NCBI GenBank assembly: GCA_008081175.1
Contig: VMCW01000082.1
Location: 1-6,458 of the forward strand
DNA length: 6,458 nt
DNA from: Flavobacteriaceae bacterium
Lineage (GTDB): Bacteria > Bacteroidota > Bacteroidia > Flavobacteriales > Flavobacteriaceae
Reading direction: 5' to 3'
Part shown: positions 1-5,765 of the stretch, one piece after another
Layout: each line of letters begins with the position of its first letter
Position numbering within the stretch: the stretch's first letter is position 1
Translations under genes and position numbers: made by a program
The notes under the pieces: generated by a model
What the model was told of the DNA's origin: nothing
What the model saw: only the letters and a program-made list of their open reading frames with translations
Database searches by the model: none

Positions 1-35
1 AATTTCTTTGTTTTAAGAGTAGCTATTTCGTACAT
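1..35 (-). CDS. rho: Transcription termination factor Rho, N-terminal fragment (cut by left edge)
   Basis: Reading leftward from an ATG at 35-33, the frame gives MYEIATLKTKK and then runs off the window. This matches the opening of Bacteroidota Rho (pattern M-[FY]-[ED]-I-x-x-L-K-x-K-K-L-P-E-L), the start of the N-terminal helical domain that precedes the RNA-binding cold-shock fold. Rho is the hexameric ATP-dependent RNA helicase that ends transcription of untranslated RNA. Only 11 codons are visible, so the call rests on this short match and on the divergent DUF4293 neighbour, an arrangement I recall from Flavobacteriia. There is no Shine-Dalgarno sequence, as usual in this phylum. The leader contains an inverted repeat (57-76) that could be regulatory. 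An unrelated short frame cannot be excluded on this length alone. Confidence 0.68.
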   Translation of the reverse strand, partial: MYEIATLKTKK

Positions 36-56
36 GAAAATAAAGTGATTAAAGGA

Positions 57-76
57 TGCAATATTGATTTATTGCA
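57..76. repeat. 20-bp inverted repeat in the rho leader
   Basis: A perfect dyad TGCAATA-N6-TATTGCA (arms 57-63 and 70-76) lies 22 bp upstream of the rho start codon and inside its predicted leader. As DNA it has the size and symmetry of an operator half-site pair. As minus-strand RNA it would fold into a 7-bp, A/U-rich hairpin with a 6-nt loop. No U-tract follows, so it is not a classical terminator. Its function is unknown; the symmetry is directly visible. Confidence 0.5.
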
Positions 77-103
77 GAAAAGTATTGAAGTGTGACAATA
101 TTA

Positions 104-133
104 CAAATTTTATTTAAAATACCCACTTTCAAA
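104..133 (-). promoter_or_regulatory. Candidate rho promoter (Bacteroidota -33/-7 type)
   Basis: On the minus strand TTTG (133-130) is followed after 18 bp by AAAATTTG (111-104), one mismatch from the Bacteroidota -7 consensus TAnnTTTG. Transcription would begin near 97, leaving a leader of about 60 nt that contains the 57-76 dyad. The region is A+T rich, so chance matches are likely. Confidence 0.3.
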
Positions 134-140
134 AAAAACT

Positions 141-148
141 TAATTTTG
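141..148 (+). promoter_or_regulatory. Candidate -7 element for the DUF4293 gene
   Basis: TAATTTTG matches the Bacteroidota -7 consensus TAnnTTTG exactly and ends 11 nt before the ATG at 160. This implies a very short leader of roughly 5-8 nt, consisting mostly of A residues. No clear TTG -33 element sits at the expected spacing, so this is a partial promoter match only. Confidence 0.42.
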
Positions 149-159
149 TAAAAAAAAAG

Positions 160-537
160 ATGATTCAACGCATACAATCTCTTTACTTACTCATCACAAT
201 TATTTCTTCAGTGGTTTTGTTTTTTTATGCTCAGGACACAGAAGAAACATCTTTTGTCGTTGAATATTTCCTGCTACTTATTACTCCTGTTCTTTCCGCA
301 GTTGTTTTATTTTTATTCAAAAAAAGAATGTTACAGGTTCGATTATGTGCTATACTGCTCTTTTTTCAGCTTTCATTGATTGGTTTTTATGGTTATTCCT
401 ATGCTTTAAACACTCAATTAACACTTACTTACCCTGTTGTTTTAGGTTCGATAGTTCATTTAATTTTTCTTTGGATGGCGCGTCGTTCAACATTAAAAGA
501 TGAAGCGCTAGTCCGTTCTGTGGACCGTATTCGATAA
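160..537 (+). CDS. DUF4293 family four-helix membrane protein
   Basis: A 125-residue integral membrane protein of unknown function. It opens with MIQRIQSLYLL and ends with LVRSVDRIR, the two most recognisable features of the DUF4293 family, which I know only from Bacteroidota. Four hydrophobic segments are visible, at about residues 7-24, 34-53, 60-82 and 90-107, separated by short charged loops (KKRMLQVR after helix 2, ARRSTLKDE after helix 4). The length is typical and the ATG start is supported by the conserved N-terminus. It lies divergent from rho. Its last 30 bp, encoding the conserved tail and stop, are antisense to the end of the phosphoesterase gene. An A-run precedes the start in place of a Shine-Dalgarno sequence. 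No biochemical role can be assigned from sequence. Confidence 0.88.
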   Translation: MIQRIQSLYLLITIISSVVLFFYAQDTEETSFVVEYFLLLITPVLSAVVLFLFKKRMLQVRLCAILLFFQLSLIGFYGYSYALNTQLTLTYPVVLGSIVHLIFLWMARRSTLKDEALVRSVDRIR

Positions 538-1035
538 GCTCCCACGCAATCCTAATTCTATAGCTTCTACATTTTTGATTTGCCCTTGATTCAATTCAAA
601 GCGCAAAATCGTTCTGAACTTGTGAAATCCAGAAATTCCTACTGCACCTGGATTCATGTGTATGTGATTTGATTTTTTATCACGCAGTACCTTAAGAATA
701 TGCGAATGCCCACAAATGAAGAGTTGAGGGTGGTGATTTTGAATTAAAGTTCTTGCGTTTGGAGTGTATTTTCCTGGATACCCTGCAATATGAGTCATAA
801 CTACTTTTACCCCTTCACAAACAAACGCCAGTACCTCCTCACTTCTAGCGCGTACTTGATGTCCATCTATATTTCCATAAACCACTCGGAGCGGTTTTAG
901 TGATTCTAGGGAGTCTAGTACTTCGGTTTTACCTACATCACCTGCGTGCCATACTTCATCGCACTGCTTGACGTATGAAATAATTTTTTCATCGATATGA
1001 CCGTGGGTATCCGAAAGAAGAAGTATTTTTTTCAA
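508..1035 (-). CDS. YfcE/MJ0936-type metallophosphoesterase (TTG start)
   Basis: A 175-residue cytosolic calcineurin-like phosphoesterase. Two-metal ligands of the family appear in order: SDTHGH (D9, H11), HAGD (D33), GNID (N55), TH (H82) and GHSH (H110, H112), followed by NPGAVGISG (128-136). The YfcE/MJ0936 group hydrolyses phosphodiester model substrates with Mn2+ or similar metals; the physiological substrate is generally unknown. The start is TTG at 1035-1033: homologues begin MKKILLLSDTH exactly here, and the open frame upstream contains no ATG or GTG. A perfect -7 box (1063-1056) lies 20 nt upstream. The gene is divergent from the 143-aa gene (start codons 36 bp apart) and overlaps the DUF4293 gene tail-to-tail by 30 bp. 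The nine residues in the overlap (LSNTVHRTD) extend past the usual end of the fold. Confidence 0.92.
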   Translation of the reverse strand: MKKILLLSDTHGHIDEKIISYVKQCDEVWHAGDVGKTEVLDSLESLKPLRVVYGNIDGHQVRARSEEVLAFVCEGVKVVMTHIAGYPGKYTPNARTLIQNHHPQLFICGHSHILKVLRDKKSNHIHMNPGAVGISGFHKFRTILRFELNQGQIKNVEAIELGLRGSLSNTVHRTD

Positions 1036-1039
1036 AAAG

Positions 1040-1051
1040 CTTAACTTTAAG
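1040..1051. repeat. 12-bp inverted repeat in divergent intergenic region
   Basis: CTTAA-CT-TTAAG is a perfect 5-bp-arm dyad within the 36-bp gap between the phosphoesterase TTG and the ATG at 1072. It overlaps TAACTTTA (1042-1049), a one-mismatch -7 box pointing at the 143-aa gene, and lies where phosphoesterase transcription would begin. It may be an operator or may be chance in A+T-rich DNA. Confidence 0.3.
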
Positions 1052-1055
1052 TACT

Positions 1056-1063
1056 CAAATGTA
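1056..1063 (-). promoter_or_regulatory. Candidate -7 element for the phosphoesterase gene
   Basis: Read leftward, TACATTTG is an exact match to TAnnTTTG, 20 nt before the TTG start at 1035, giving a leader near 14 nt. No clear -33 TTG was found at 17-23 bp spacing; the nearest TTTG (1100-1097) is too far away. This supports transcription starting just before the TTG codon rather than at a more distant upstream start. Confidence 0.42.
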
Positions 1064-1071
1064 TAAAACCC

Positions 1072-1503
1072 ATGAATAATTTTGAATCTACAGAACCAAA
1101 AGAACGGATAATAAGTTCATCAAAAGGCAATGGCTGTCTCTCTTTTTACAATCATTACTTTTCTTTCAAACTAGAAAAGGACCACACGCCTCGAAAAATC
1201 GAATACAGAGAGATAGACAAGATTATACATAAAAAGGGAACGTGGCTTTATGTGATTTATCTTGTCATTGCGCTTGTGTGTGTGGGAGTAATAATTTCTA
1301 ATTTTTTATATGAAACCTTAAGTGTTTATAATTTGATAACCTTTTCATTCCTTTTAATATCTACTATTGTCAGTTTTTTAGAAAAAGGAAAATTAATTCA
1401 AATAAAAAAAGGAAGCTTGAAGGTGGATGTTTTTAGATCAAATAAATCCAATGAAATTCAAGAAGTTATAACATTATTAGGAGATTATATAGAGAAAGAA
1501 TGA
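1072..1503 (+). CDS. Uncharacterised two-helix membrane protein, possibly PH-like soluble domain
   Basis: A 143-residue protein I do not recognise. Residues 1-57 are polar, with an alternating, strand-like stretch (GCLSFYNHYFSFKLE, then RKIEYREIDKII). Two hydrophobic helices follow at about 58-80 and 86-103, and a basic, strand-then-helix tail (KLIQIKKGSLKVDVF, then EIQEVITLLGDYIEKE). Strands around a helical hairpin with a C-terminal amphipathic helix recall bacterial PH-like (bPH, YcxB-like) membrane proteins, but this is inference from pattern and not a motif match. The start is the only option, because an in-frame stop lies at 1048-1050 with no other ATG between. A weak -7 box precedes it. 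The gene is visibly more A/T- and Lys-rich than its neighbours and sits between two conserved genes, suggesting an accessory insertion. It may be cotranscribed with truA. Confidence 0.72.
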   Translation: MNNFESTEPKERIISSSKGNGCLSFYNHYFSFKLEKDHTPRKIEYREIDKIIHKKGTWLYVIYLVIALVCVGVIISNFLYETLSVYNLITFSFLLISTIVSFLEKGKLIQIKKGSLKVDVFRSNKSNEIQEVITLLGDYIEKE

Positions 1504-1537
1504 ATATGAACGAATCTGTAAATCTTCGGGACAGAAA

Positions 1538-1568
1538 TTGTGGCTACGATTATTTCAAAGTATCTTTA
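1538..1568 (+). promoter_or_regulatory. Candidate promoter for truA
   Basis: TTG (1538-1540), a 20-bp spacer and TATCTTTA (1561-1568) fit the Bacteroidota -33/-7 arrangement with one mismatch in the -7 box. Initiation near 1575 would leave a leader of about 10 nt before the GTG at 1585. If real, truA and the exporter would have their own promoter independent of the 143-aa gene. Confidence 0.33.
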
Positions 1569-1584
1569 GCCTTTTAAAGAAGCG

Positions 1585-2331
1585 GTGCGTTTTTTTCTTG
1601 AATTTTCTTATGCGGGTACAAATTATCACGGCTGGCAACGGCAGCCCAATGCAGTTTCTGTTCAAGAAGTAATGGAACAAGCTTTGGAAACCCTCCTGAA
1701 GACCCCCATTCCTTTGACTGCTGCTGGGAGAACCGATACGGGAGTTCATGCGCGACAAATGTTTGCTCATTTTGAACATGATTTTAAGTATGATGAAAAA
1801 ACTAAATTGGTCCATCAATTGAATCAATTTTTACCTCATGACATAGTAATTCATTCCTTAAAAACAGTTACTCAAACAGCACATGCGCGCTTCGATGCGC
1901 TATCAAGAACTTATGAATATCATATTTCTAACAGAAAATCACCCTTCGAAAACGAGCTTCATTACGAACTGAGACAAAAACTGGATATTGAGGCGATGAA
2001 TAAAGCCGCTAAAGTGCTTATGGAATACGAAGATTTTGAATGTTTTTCTAAATCAAAAACAGATGTAAAGACTTATTTGTGTCAAATTACTCACGCCCAA
2101 TGGACTGTTTCAGAAAAGGGTTATACCTTTACCATCACAGCCAATCGGTTTTTGCGCAATATGGTACGCGCTATTGTCGGTACGCTTATTGAAATTGGAT
2201 TGAAGAAAAAAACAGTGGAGGACTTACATCAAATTATACAAAGTAAAAACCGTTCTTCTGCAGGCTATTCTGTACCTGCACAGGGTTTGTTCCTTACCAA
2301 AATCACCTATCCAAAAGAACTTTTTATTTAA
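1585..2331 (+). CDS. truA: tRNA pseudouridine synthase A (GTG start)
   Basis: A 248-residue TruA, which converts uridines 38-40 in the tRNA anticodon arm to pseudouridine, helping reading accuracy and frame maintenance. The full family signature is present: YAGTNYHGWQ (9-18), the catalytic motif AAGRTDTGVHA with Asp51, HARFDALSRTYEYHI (100-114) with the conserved Tyr110, and the C-terminal ANRFLRNMVRAIVGTLIEIG. Length is normal and the domain is complete. The start is GTG at 1585, because the N-terminus MRFFLEFSYAGT aligns with the family and an in-frame TAG lies at 1567-1569 with no ATG between. A candidate promoter lies at 1538-1568. The ABC exporter gene begins 3 nt after its stop, so the two are almost certainly cotranscribed. 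This is a core gene with nothing unusual in the active site. Confidence 0.97.
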   Translation: MRFFLEFSYAGTNYHGWQRQPNAVSVQEVMEQALETLLKTPIPLTAAGRTDTGVHARQMFAHFEHDFKYDEKTKLVHQLNQFLPHDIVIHSLKTVTQTAHARFDALSRTYEYHISNRKSPFENELHYELRQKLDIEAMNKAAKVLMEYEDFECFSKSKTDVKTYLCQITHAQWTVSEKGYTFTITANRFLRNMVRAIVGTLIEIGLKKKTVEDLHQIIQSKNRSSAGYSVPAQGLFLTKITYPKELFI

Positions 2332-2334
2332 TCT

Positions 2335-4101
2335 ATGGCAAAAGTAAGCGGTAAAATTTTTGATGTAAAGTTATTTGGTAAGTTGATGGTTTTTGTCAAA
2401 CCCTTTCGGACAACCTACTATTTTGTTCTAATCACAGCCATTCTACTTTCGTTATTTTCAACAATGACTCCCTATTTGCTAAAGGTAACAGTGGACGACT
2501 ACATAAGACCTAGGGACTACGACGGAATGCTGTTTTTTGTATTCCTGATGTTCATCACTTTACTTTTGGAGGTTATTTTTCAATTTCTCTTTGTTTTTTA
2601 TGCTAATTGGTTGGGACAGAAAGTGATAAAAGACCTTCGCGTACAGCTCTTTGATAAAATCATTCATTTTAAAATGGCCTATTTTGATAAGACTGCTGTG
2701 GGACGTTTGGTCACCCGTTCAGTTAGTGATATTGAGACGATTGCCAGTATTTTTTCTCAAGGTTTGTTTATGATTATAGCAGACCTGTTAAAGATGTTTT
2801 TGGTTATTGGGGTCATGCTCTATGTCGATTGGCGTTTGTCTTTAATAGTCTTTTCTGTGCTTCCTGTTATTCTCTACGCAACGAGACTTTTTCAAAAGTC
2901 GATGAAAAAAGCTTTTGAGGAGGTGCGTTTGCAAGTAGCTAATTTAAATTCCTTTGTTCAAGAACGCATTGCGGGTATTAAAATAGTCCAGTTGTTTCAC
3001 AGAGAAAAAACCGAATACAATAATTTTATAGAGATCAACGAAAAGCATAAGAAGGCTTGGCTTAAAACCGTTTGGTTTAACTCCATTTTCTTTCCTGTAG
3101 CAGAAATTTCTTCATCTGTCACCATCGGTTTGTTGGTCTGGTATGGTGGATTAAATGTGATTTCTGGAGGGGATGTTTCTTTAGGAACTATTTTCTTATT
3201 TATCCAAATGTCGCAGATGCTCTTTAGACCGCTCAGACAAATTGCGGATAAATTTAATTCCCTACAAATGGGTATGGTAGCAGCAGAAAGAATTTTCGGT
3301 ATCCTAGAAACTGAGAGTATAATTTCCAATAAGGGAACGCTCAAGCCCGATCAAGTTGCAGGTCACATCAAGTTTAAAGAATTGGGCTTTTCTTATCTAC
3401 CAGGAGAGCCTGTTTTGCATAGTCTTTCCTTAGATATCAAAGCAGGTGAAACCGTAGCTATTGTAGGGGCCACGGGTGCTGGAAAATCTACGATTATTAA
3501 TCTGCTTTCTCGGTTTTATGAATTTGATACAGGTGAAATCACTATAGATGGCTATTCCATCCGCGAGTATGATTTGAATGTATTAAGAAAACATGTTTCC
3601 GTAGTACTTCAAGACGTTTTTCTTTTTGCAGACAGTTTGTTCAATAATATTACGCTTTTCAATCCGGAACTAACCAAATCGGATGTGATTAAAGCTTCCA
3701 AGCAAATTGGTGTGCATGACTTTATTGAATCCCTTCCAGGAGGATACGATTACAATGTCAAGGAACGTGGTGTGATGCTCTCCTCGGGTCAACGGCAGTT
3801 GATAGCCTTTTTAAGAGCATATATTTCAGAGCCTGCTATTTTGGTTTTAGACGAAGCAACTTCTTCTGTAGACAGCTATACTGAAGAGGTAATACAGCGC
3901 GCAATTGACACCATCACAAAGAACAAAACCTCAATAGTCATTGCCCACAGATTGGCTACCGTTAAAAACGCAGATAAAATAATTGTAATGGATCAGGGGC
4001 ATATTGTTGAAGAAGGAACCCACAAAGAGCTGCTAAACATTAAAGAAGGGCACTATGCTAAATTGTATGAGGTTCAGTTTGCAGAAGCACTCGCTGGATG
4101 A
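2335..4101 (+). CDS. MsbA-type ABC half-exporter (membrane and ATPase domains fused)
   Basis: A 588-residue inner-membrane ABC exporter subunit expected to work as a homodimer or heterodimer. An N-terminal type I exporter membrane domain has about six helices (27-49, 64-90, 141-160, 164-183, 248-271, 281-298). The ATPase domain has Walker A GATGAGKS (378-385, Lys384), Q-loop Gln426, signature LSSGQ (482-486, in place of LSGGQ), Walker B ILVLDE (Asp506, catalytic Glu507) and H-loop His538. All catalytic residues are intact. The MsbA/multidrug group exports lipid A precursors, lipids or drugs; the substrate cannot be read from sequence, and a dedicated lipid A role is only one possibility. The gene starts 3 nt after truA, and its stop is one base from the cdaA stop on the other strand, leaving no space for a terminator. 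Confidence 0.95.
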   Translation: MAKVSGKIFDVKLFGKLMVFVKPFRTTYYFVLITAILLSLFSTMTPYLLKVTVDDYIRPRDYDGMLFFVFLMFITLLLEVIFQFLFVFYANWLGQKVIKDLRVQLFDKIIHFKMAYFDKTAVGRLVTRSVSDIETIASIFSQGLFMIIADLLKMFLVIGVMLYVDWRLSLIVFSVLPVILYATRLFQKSMKKAFEEVRLQVANLNSFVQERIAGIKIVQLFHREKTEYNNFIEINEKHKKAWLKTVWFNSIFFPVAEISSSVTIGLLVWYGGLNVISGGDVSLGTIFLFIQMSQMLFRPLRQIADKFNSLQMGMVAAERIFGILETESIISNKGTLKPDQVAGHIKFKELGFSYLPGEPVLHSLSLDIKAGETVAIVGATGAGKSTIINLLSRFYEFDTGEITIDGYSIREYDLNVLRKHVSVVLQDVFLFADSLFNNITLFNPELTKSDVIKASKQIGVHDFIESLPGGYDYNVKERGVMLSSGQRQLIAFLRAYISEPAILVLDEATSSVDSYTEEVIQRAIDTITKNKTSIVIAHRLATVKNADKIIVMDQGHIVEEGTHKELLNIKEGHYAKLYEVQFAEALAG

Positions 4102-4102
4102 G

Positions 4103-4891
4103 TTAAATGCTGAGATCCTGAGTCAAAAAATCTCTCAATTCCTTTGTATTATTTACAGTGTAAAACTGCCCGTTTTTAACATAAACTATTTTTCCAGATT
4201 GTTCTGATATCACAATTACTAGCGCGTCTGTTTTTTCTGAAATACCTAAAGCTGCTCTATGACGCAATCCATATGCAGATGGGATTTTTCTTTGATCACT
4301 AACAGGAAGCACCATTCTAGTGGCGATTATAGTATTGTTTTCTATTAAAACGGCTCCGTCGTGTAAGGGACTGTTCTTAAAGAAAATACTTTCCAATACC
4401 TGTGGAGATAAGAGGATGGAAGAACGATTGCTTTCGTTTAAAGTAAAGTCTAATGAATTATTTCTTTGTAAAACAACAATGGCACCTGTTTTACTTTTGG
4501 ACATTTCATCGCAGGAGTCGAGTAGTACATTAAGATCTAAATTCGAACTCATTTTATTCTGCGTAAGGAATGTAAAATACCGAATAACGTTTCTTTTTGT
4601 CGTAAAATTTGTTGAACCCAAGAGGAGTAAGAACTTTCTAATTTCTTGTTGAAAAACGACAATCAAAGCAAAAAAACCAACACTGATAAATTTTCCAAGG
4701 AGGTTGCTCAACACATCCATTTTCAATAAATCCGTCAGCCTCCAGATCAAGTAAATGATAACGATTCCGATAAAAATATTGATTGCTACTGTTCCTTTAA
4801 CCAGCTTGTATAAATAAAACAACAATAGGGCAACTAGAACAATATCTATAACATCAACAAAAGAAAAATCGATAAAATCAATACTGTTCAA
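4103..4891 (-). CDS. cdaA: Membrane diadenylate cyclase CdaA, c-di-AMP synthase (TTG start)
   Basis: A 262-residue CdaA (DacA), which condenses two ATP into cyclic di-AMP, a second messenger controlling potassium uptake, osmotic balance and envelope stress in other bacteria. Three N-terminal hydrophobic helices (about 12-32, 36-50 and 66-80) lead into FQQEIRKF (80-87), the family hallmark before the DAC domain. The catalytic motifs HDGA (Asp178-Gly179-Ala180) and GLRHRAALG (Arg210-His211-Arg212) are intact. The start is TTG at 4891-4889: homologues begin a few residues before DFIDFSF, the frame closes at a TAA (4915-4913) without an ATG, and the first internal Met (58) would remove two helices. 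It lies 25 nt after folP and is probably cotranscribed with it. CdaR and GlmM, its usual Firmicutes partners, are not adjacent here. Confidence 0.95.
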   Translation of the reverse strand: MNSIDFIDFSFVDVIDIVLVALLLFYLYKLVKGTVAINIFIGIVIIYLIWRLTDLLKMDVLSNLLGKFISVGFFALIVVFQQEIRKFLLLLGSTNFTTKRNVIRYFTFLTQNKMSSNLDLNVLLDSCDEMSKSKTGAIVVLQRNNSLDFTLNESNRSSILLSPQVLESIFFKNSPLHDGAVLIENNTIIATRMVLPVSDQRKIPSAYGLRHRAALGISEKTDALVIVISEQSGKIVYVKNGQFYTVNNTKELRDFLTQDLSI

Positions 4892-4916
4892 AGGAGTTTG
4901 TTTTAGGTAAATTTAA

Positions 4917-5693
4917 TTAAAACATTTGTAGTGCACTCCATAAGTCTATGCATTCTTTTGCTTCTTTTACATCGTGTACCCTGAGCATATGAACACCTCG
5001 GTCCAGTCCCCAGGCGTGGAGAGCTGTGGTTCCATTTAAGGCCTGTTCAGCATCCAATTGAAGTGTTTTATAGATCATGGATTTTCTTGAAACACCCATG
5101 AGTATTGGAGAATTGAAAATTTTAAAGTGATTCAAATTCTGTAACAACTTAAAGTTATGTTCCTTTTGTTTTCCAAAGCCAAAACCAGGGTCAATCAGGA
5201 TGTCTTGGATACCCGCTGCTGTAGCTTTCTTGATTTGATTACTGAAAAAATGAGCAACTTGTGTAACTACATCCTCATACAAAGCGTGTTGTTGCATGTT
5301 CTCTGGAATACCTTGCATGTGCATCATCACATAGGGAACAGGGTGTTGAGCAACGACATCATACATATTTGAATCGAGTATTCCTCCAGAAATATCATTT
5401 ATCATACTTACACCCATATCTAAACTTTTTTTAGCGACCTCGCTGTTGTAGGTGTCTATAGAAATATGAGTTTTTGGAAATTCCTTTAAAAGAACTGACA
5501 AGTAGGGAAGTAGTCGCTCCAATTCCTCTTTAGACTTTATCAGTGGACTCCCAGGTTTGCTTGTTGCTACACCTACATCAATAAAAGTTGCTCCCTCTTT
5601 GATCATTTTTTCGGTGTGTTTCAATGCTTTTTTTAGGGAATTGTTTTTCCCACCATCGTAAAAAGAGTCTTCCGTAAGATTTAGAATACCCAT
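4917..5693 (-). CDS. folP: Dihydropteroate synthase (N-terminus probably extends upstream)
   Basis: FolP joins 6-hydroxymethyl-dihydropterin pyrophosphate to p-aminobenzoate to make dihydropteroate in folate synthesis, and is the sulfonamide target. From the ATG at 5693 it has 258 residues: MGILNLTEDSF (loop 1, Asn5), IDVGVATSKPGS (loop 2, 38-49), SIDT (Asp80), INDISGG (98-104), MMHMQG (123-128), IDPGFGFGK (167-175), GVSRKSM (200-206) and LRVHDV (237-242). The TIM barrel is otherwise complete. Two points are odd. The Pro of the usual TPDSF is Glu and the Arg of the usual STRPG is Lys. In other FolPs the MGILN motif is preceded by about 17 residues, and that strand is encoded in frame upstream of this ATG but without a canonical start codon (separate entry). 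It heads a likely folP-cdaA operon with a good promoter at 5846-5817. Confidence 0.93.
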   Translation of the reverse strand: MGILNLTEDSFYDGGKNNSLKKALKHTEKMIKEGATFIDVGVATSKPGSPLIKSKEELERLLPYLSVLLKEFPKTHISIDTYNSEVAKKSLDMGVSMINDISGGILDSNMYDVVAQHPVPYVMMHMQGIPENMQQHALYEDVVTQVAHFFSNQIKKATAAGIQDILIDPGFGFGKQKEHNFKLLQNLNHFKIFNSPILMGVSRKSMIYKTLQLDAEQALNGTTALHAWGLDRGVHMLRVHDVKEAKECIDLWSALQMF

Positions 5694-5765
5694 AATTTTA
5701 GGCTGATCAAAGGAGATGAGCTGTCCTCGAATACGAATTAGCGGAGATGTGGTTTTCTTTTTAAT
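5694..5765 (-). other. In-frame FolP N-terminal coding extension lacking ATG/GTG/TTG
   Basis: Reading back from the folP ATG, the frame stays open to a TAA at 5813-5811. It encodes IRGQLISFDQPKI directly before MGILN, matching the conserved N-terminal hairpin of FolP: Gly 11 and Pro 3 residues before that Met occupy the positions seen in E. coli FolP. No ATG, GTG or TTG occurs in the extension. Possible rare starts are ATT at 5738, which gives the usual N-terminal length, or ATT at 5765. Alternatives are initiation at the 5693 ATG with loss of this strand, or a sequence error that removed the start. Confidence 0.6.

Noticed and set aside
91..105. Imperfect dyad TGTGACAATATTACA upstream of rho
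   Set aside because: Only five of seven pairs are complementary; too weak beside the perfect dyad at 57-76.
511..525. GTCC-N7-GGAC hairpin at the DUF4293/phosphoesterase junction
   Set aside because: Only 4 bp of stem, inside coding sequence on both strands and without a U-tract, so not a terminator.
1077..1084. Exact TAATTTTG -7 match on the plus strand
   Set aside because: It falls just inside the 143-aa gene after its only plausible start and has no downstream start to serve; a chance match in A+T-rich DNA.
1542..1571. GGCTA...TAGCC stem upstream of truA
   Set aside because: A 5-bp stem around a 20-nt loop is too weak to propose as a terminator or riboswitch.
1555..1827. 90-codon open frame on the minus strand
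   Set aside because: It lies almost wholly antisense to truA, whose motifs are unambiguous; the translation is low-complexity and resembles nothing.
2997..3344. 115-codon open frame on the minus strand
   Set aside because: Antisense to the exporter membrane domain, with no recognisable motif and no promoter.
4112..4134. GAGAT-N13-ATCTC inverted repeat near the convergent stops
   Set aside because: Five A/U-containing pairs with a long loop; the T-run lies in the loop rather than after the stem, so it does not fit an intrinsic terminator.
4320..4652. 110-codon open frame on the plus strand
   Set aside because: Antisense to the cdaA catalytic domain; a shadow of a conserved gene.
5157..5372. 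71-codon open frame on the plus strand
   Set aside because: Antisense to folP barrel-encoding sequence, with no independent support.
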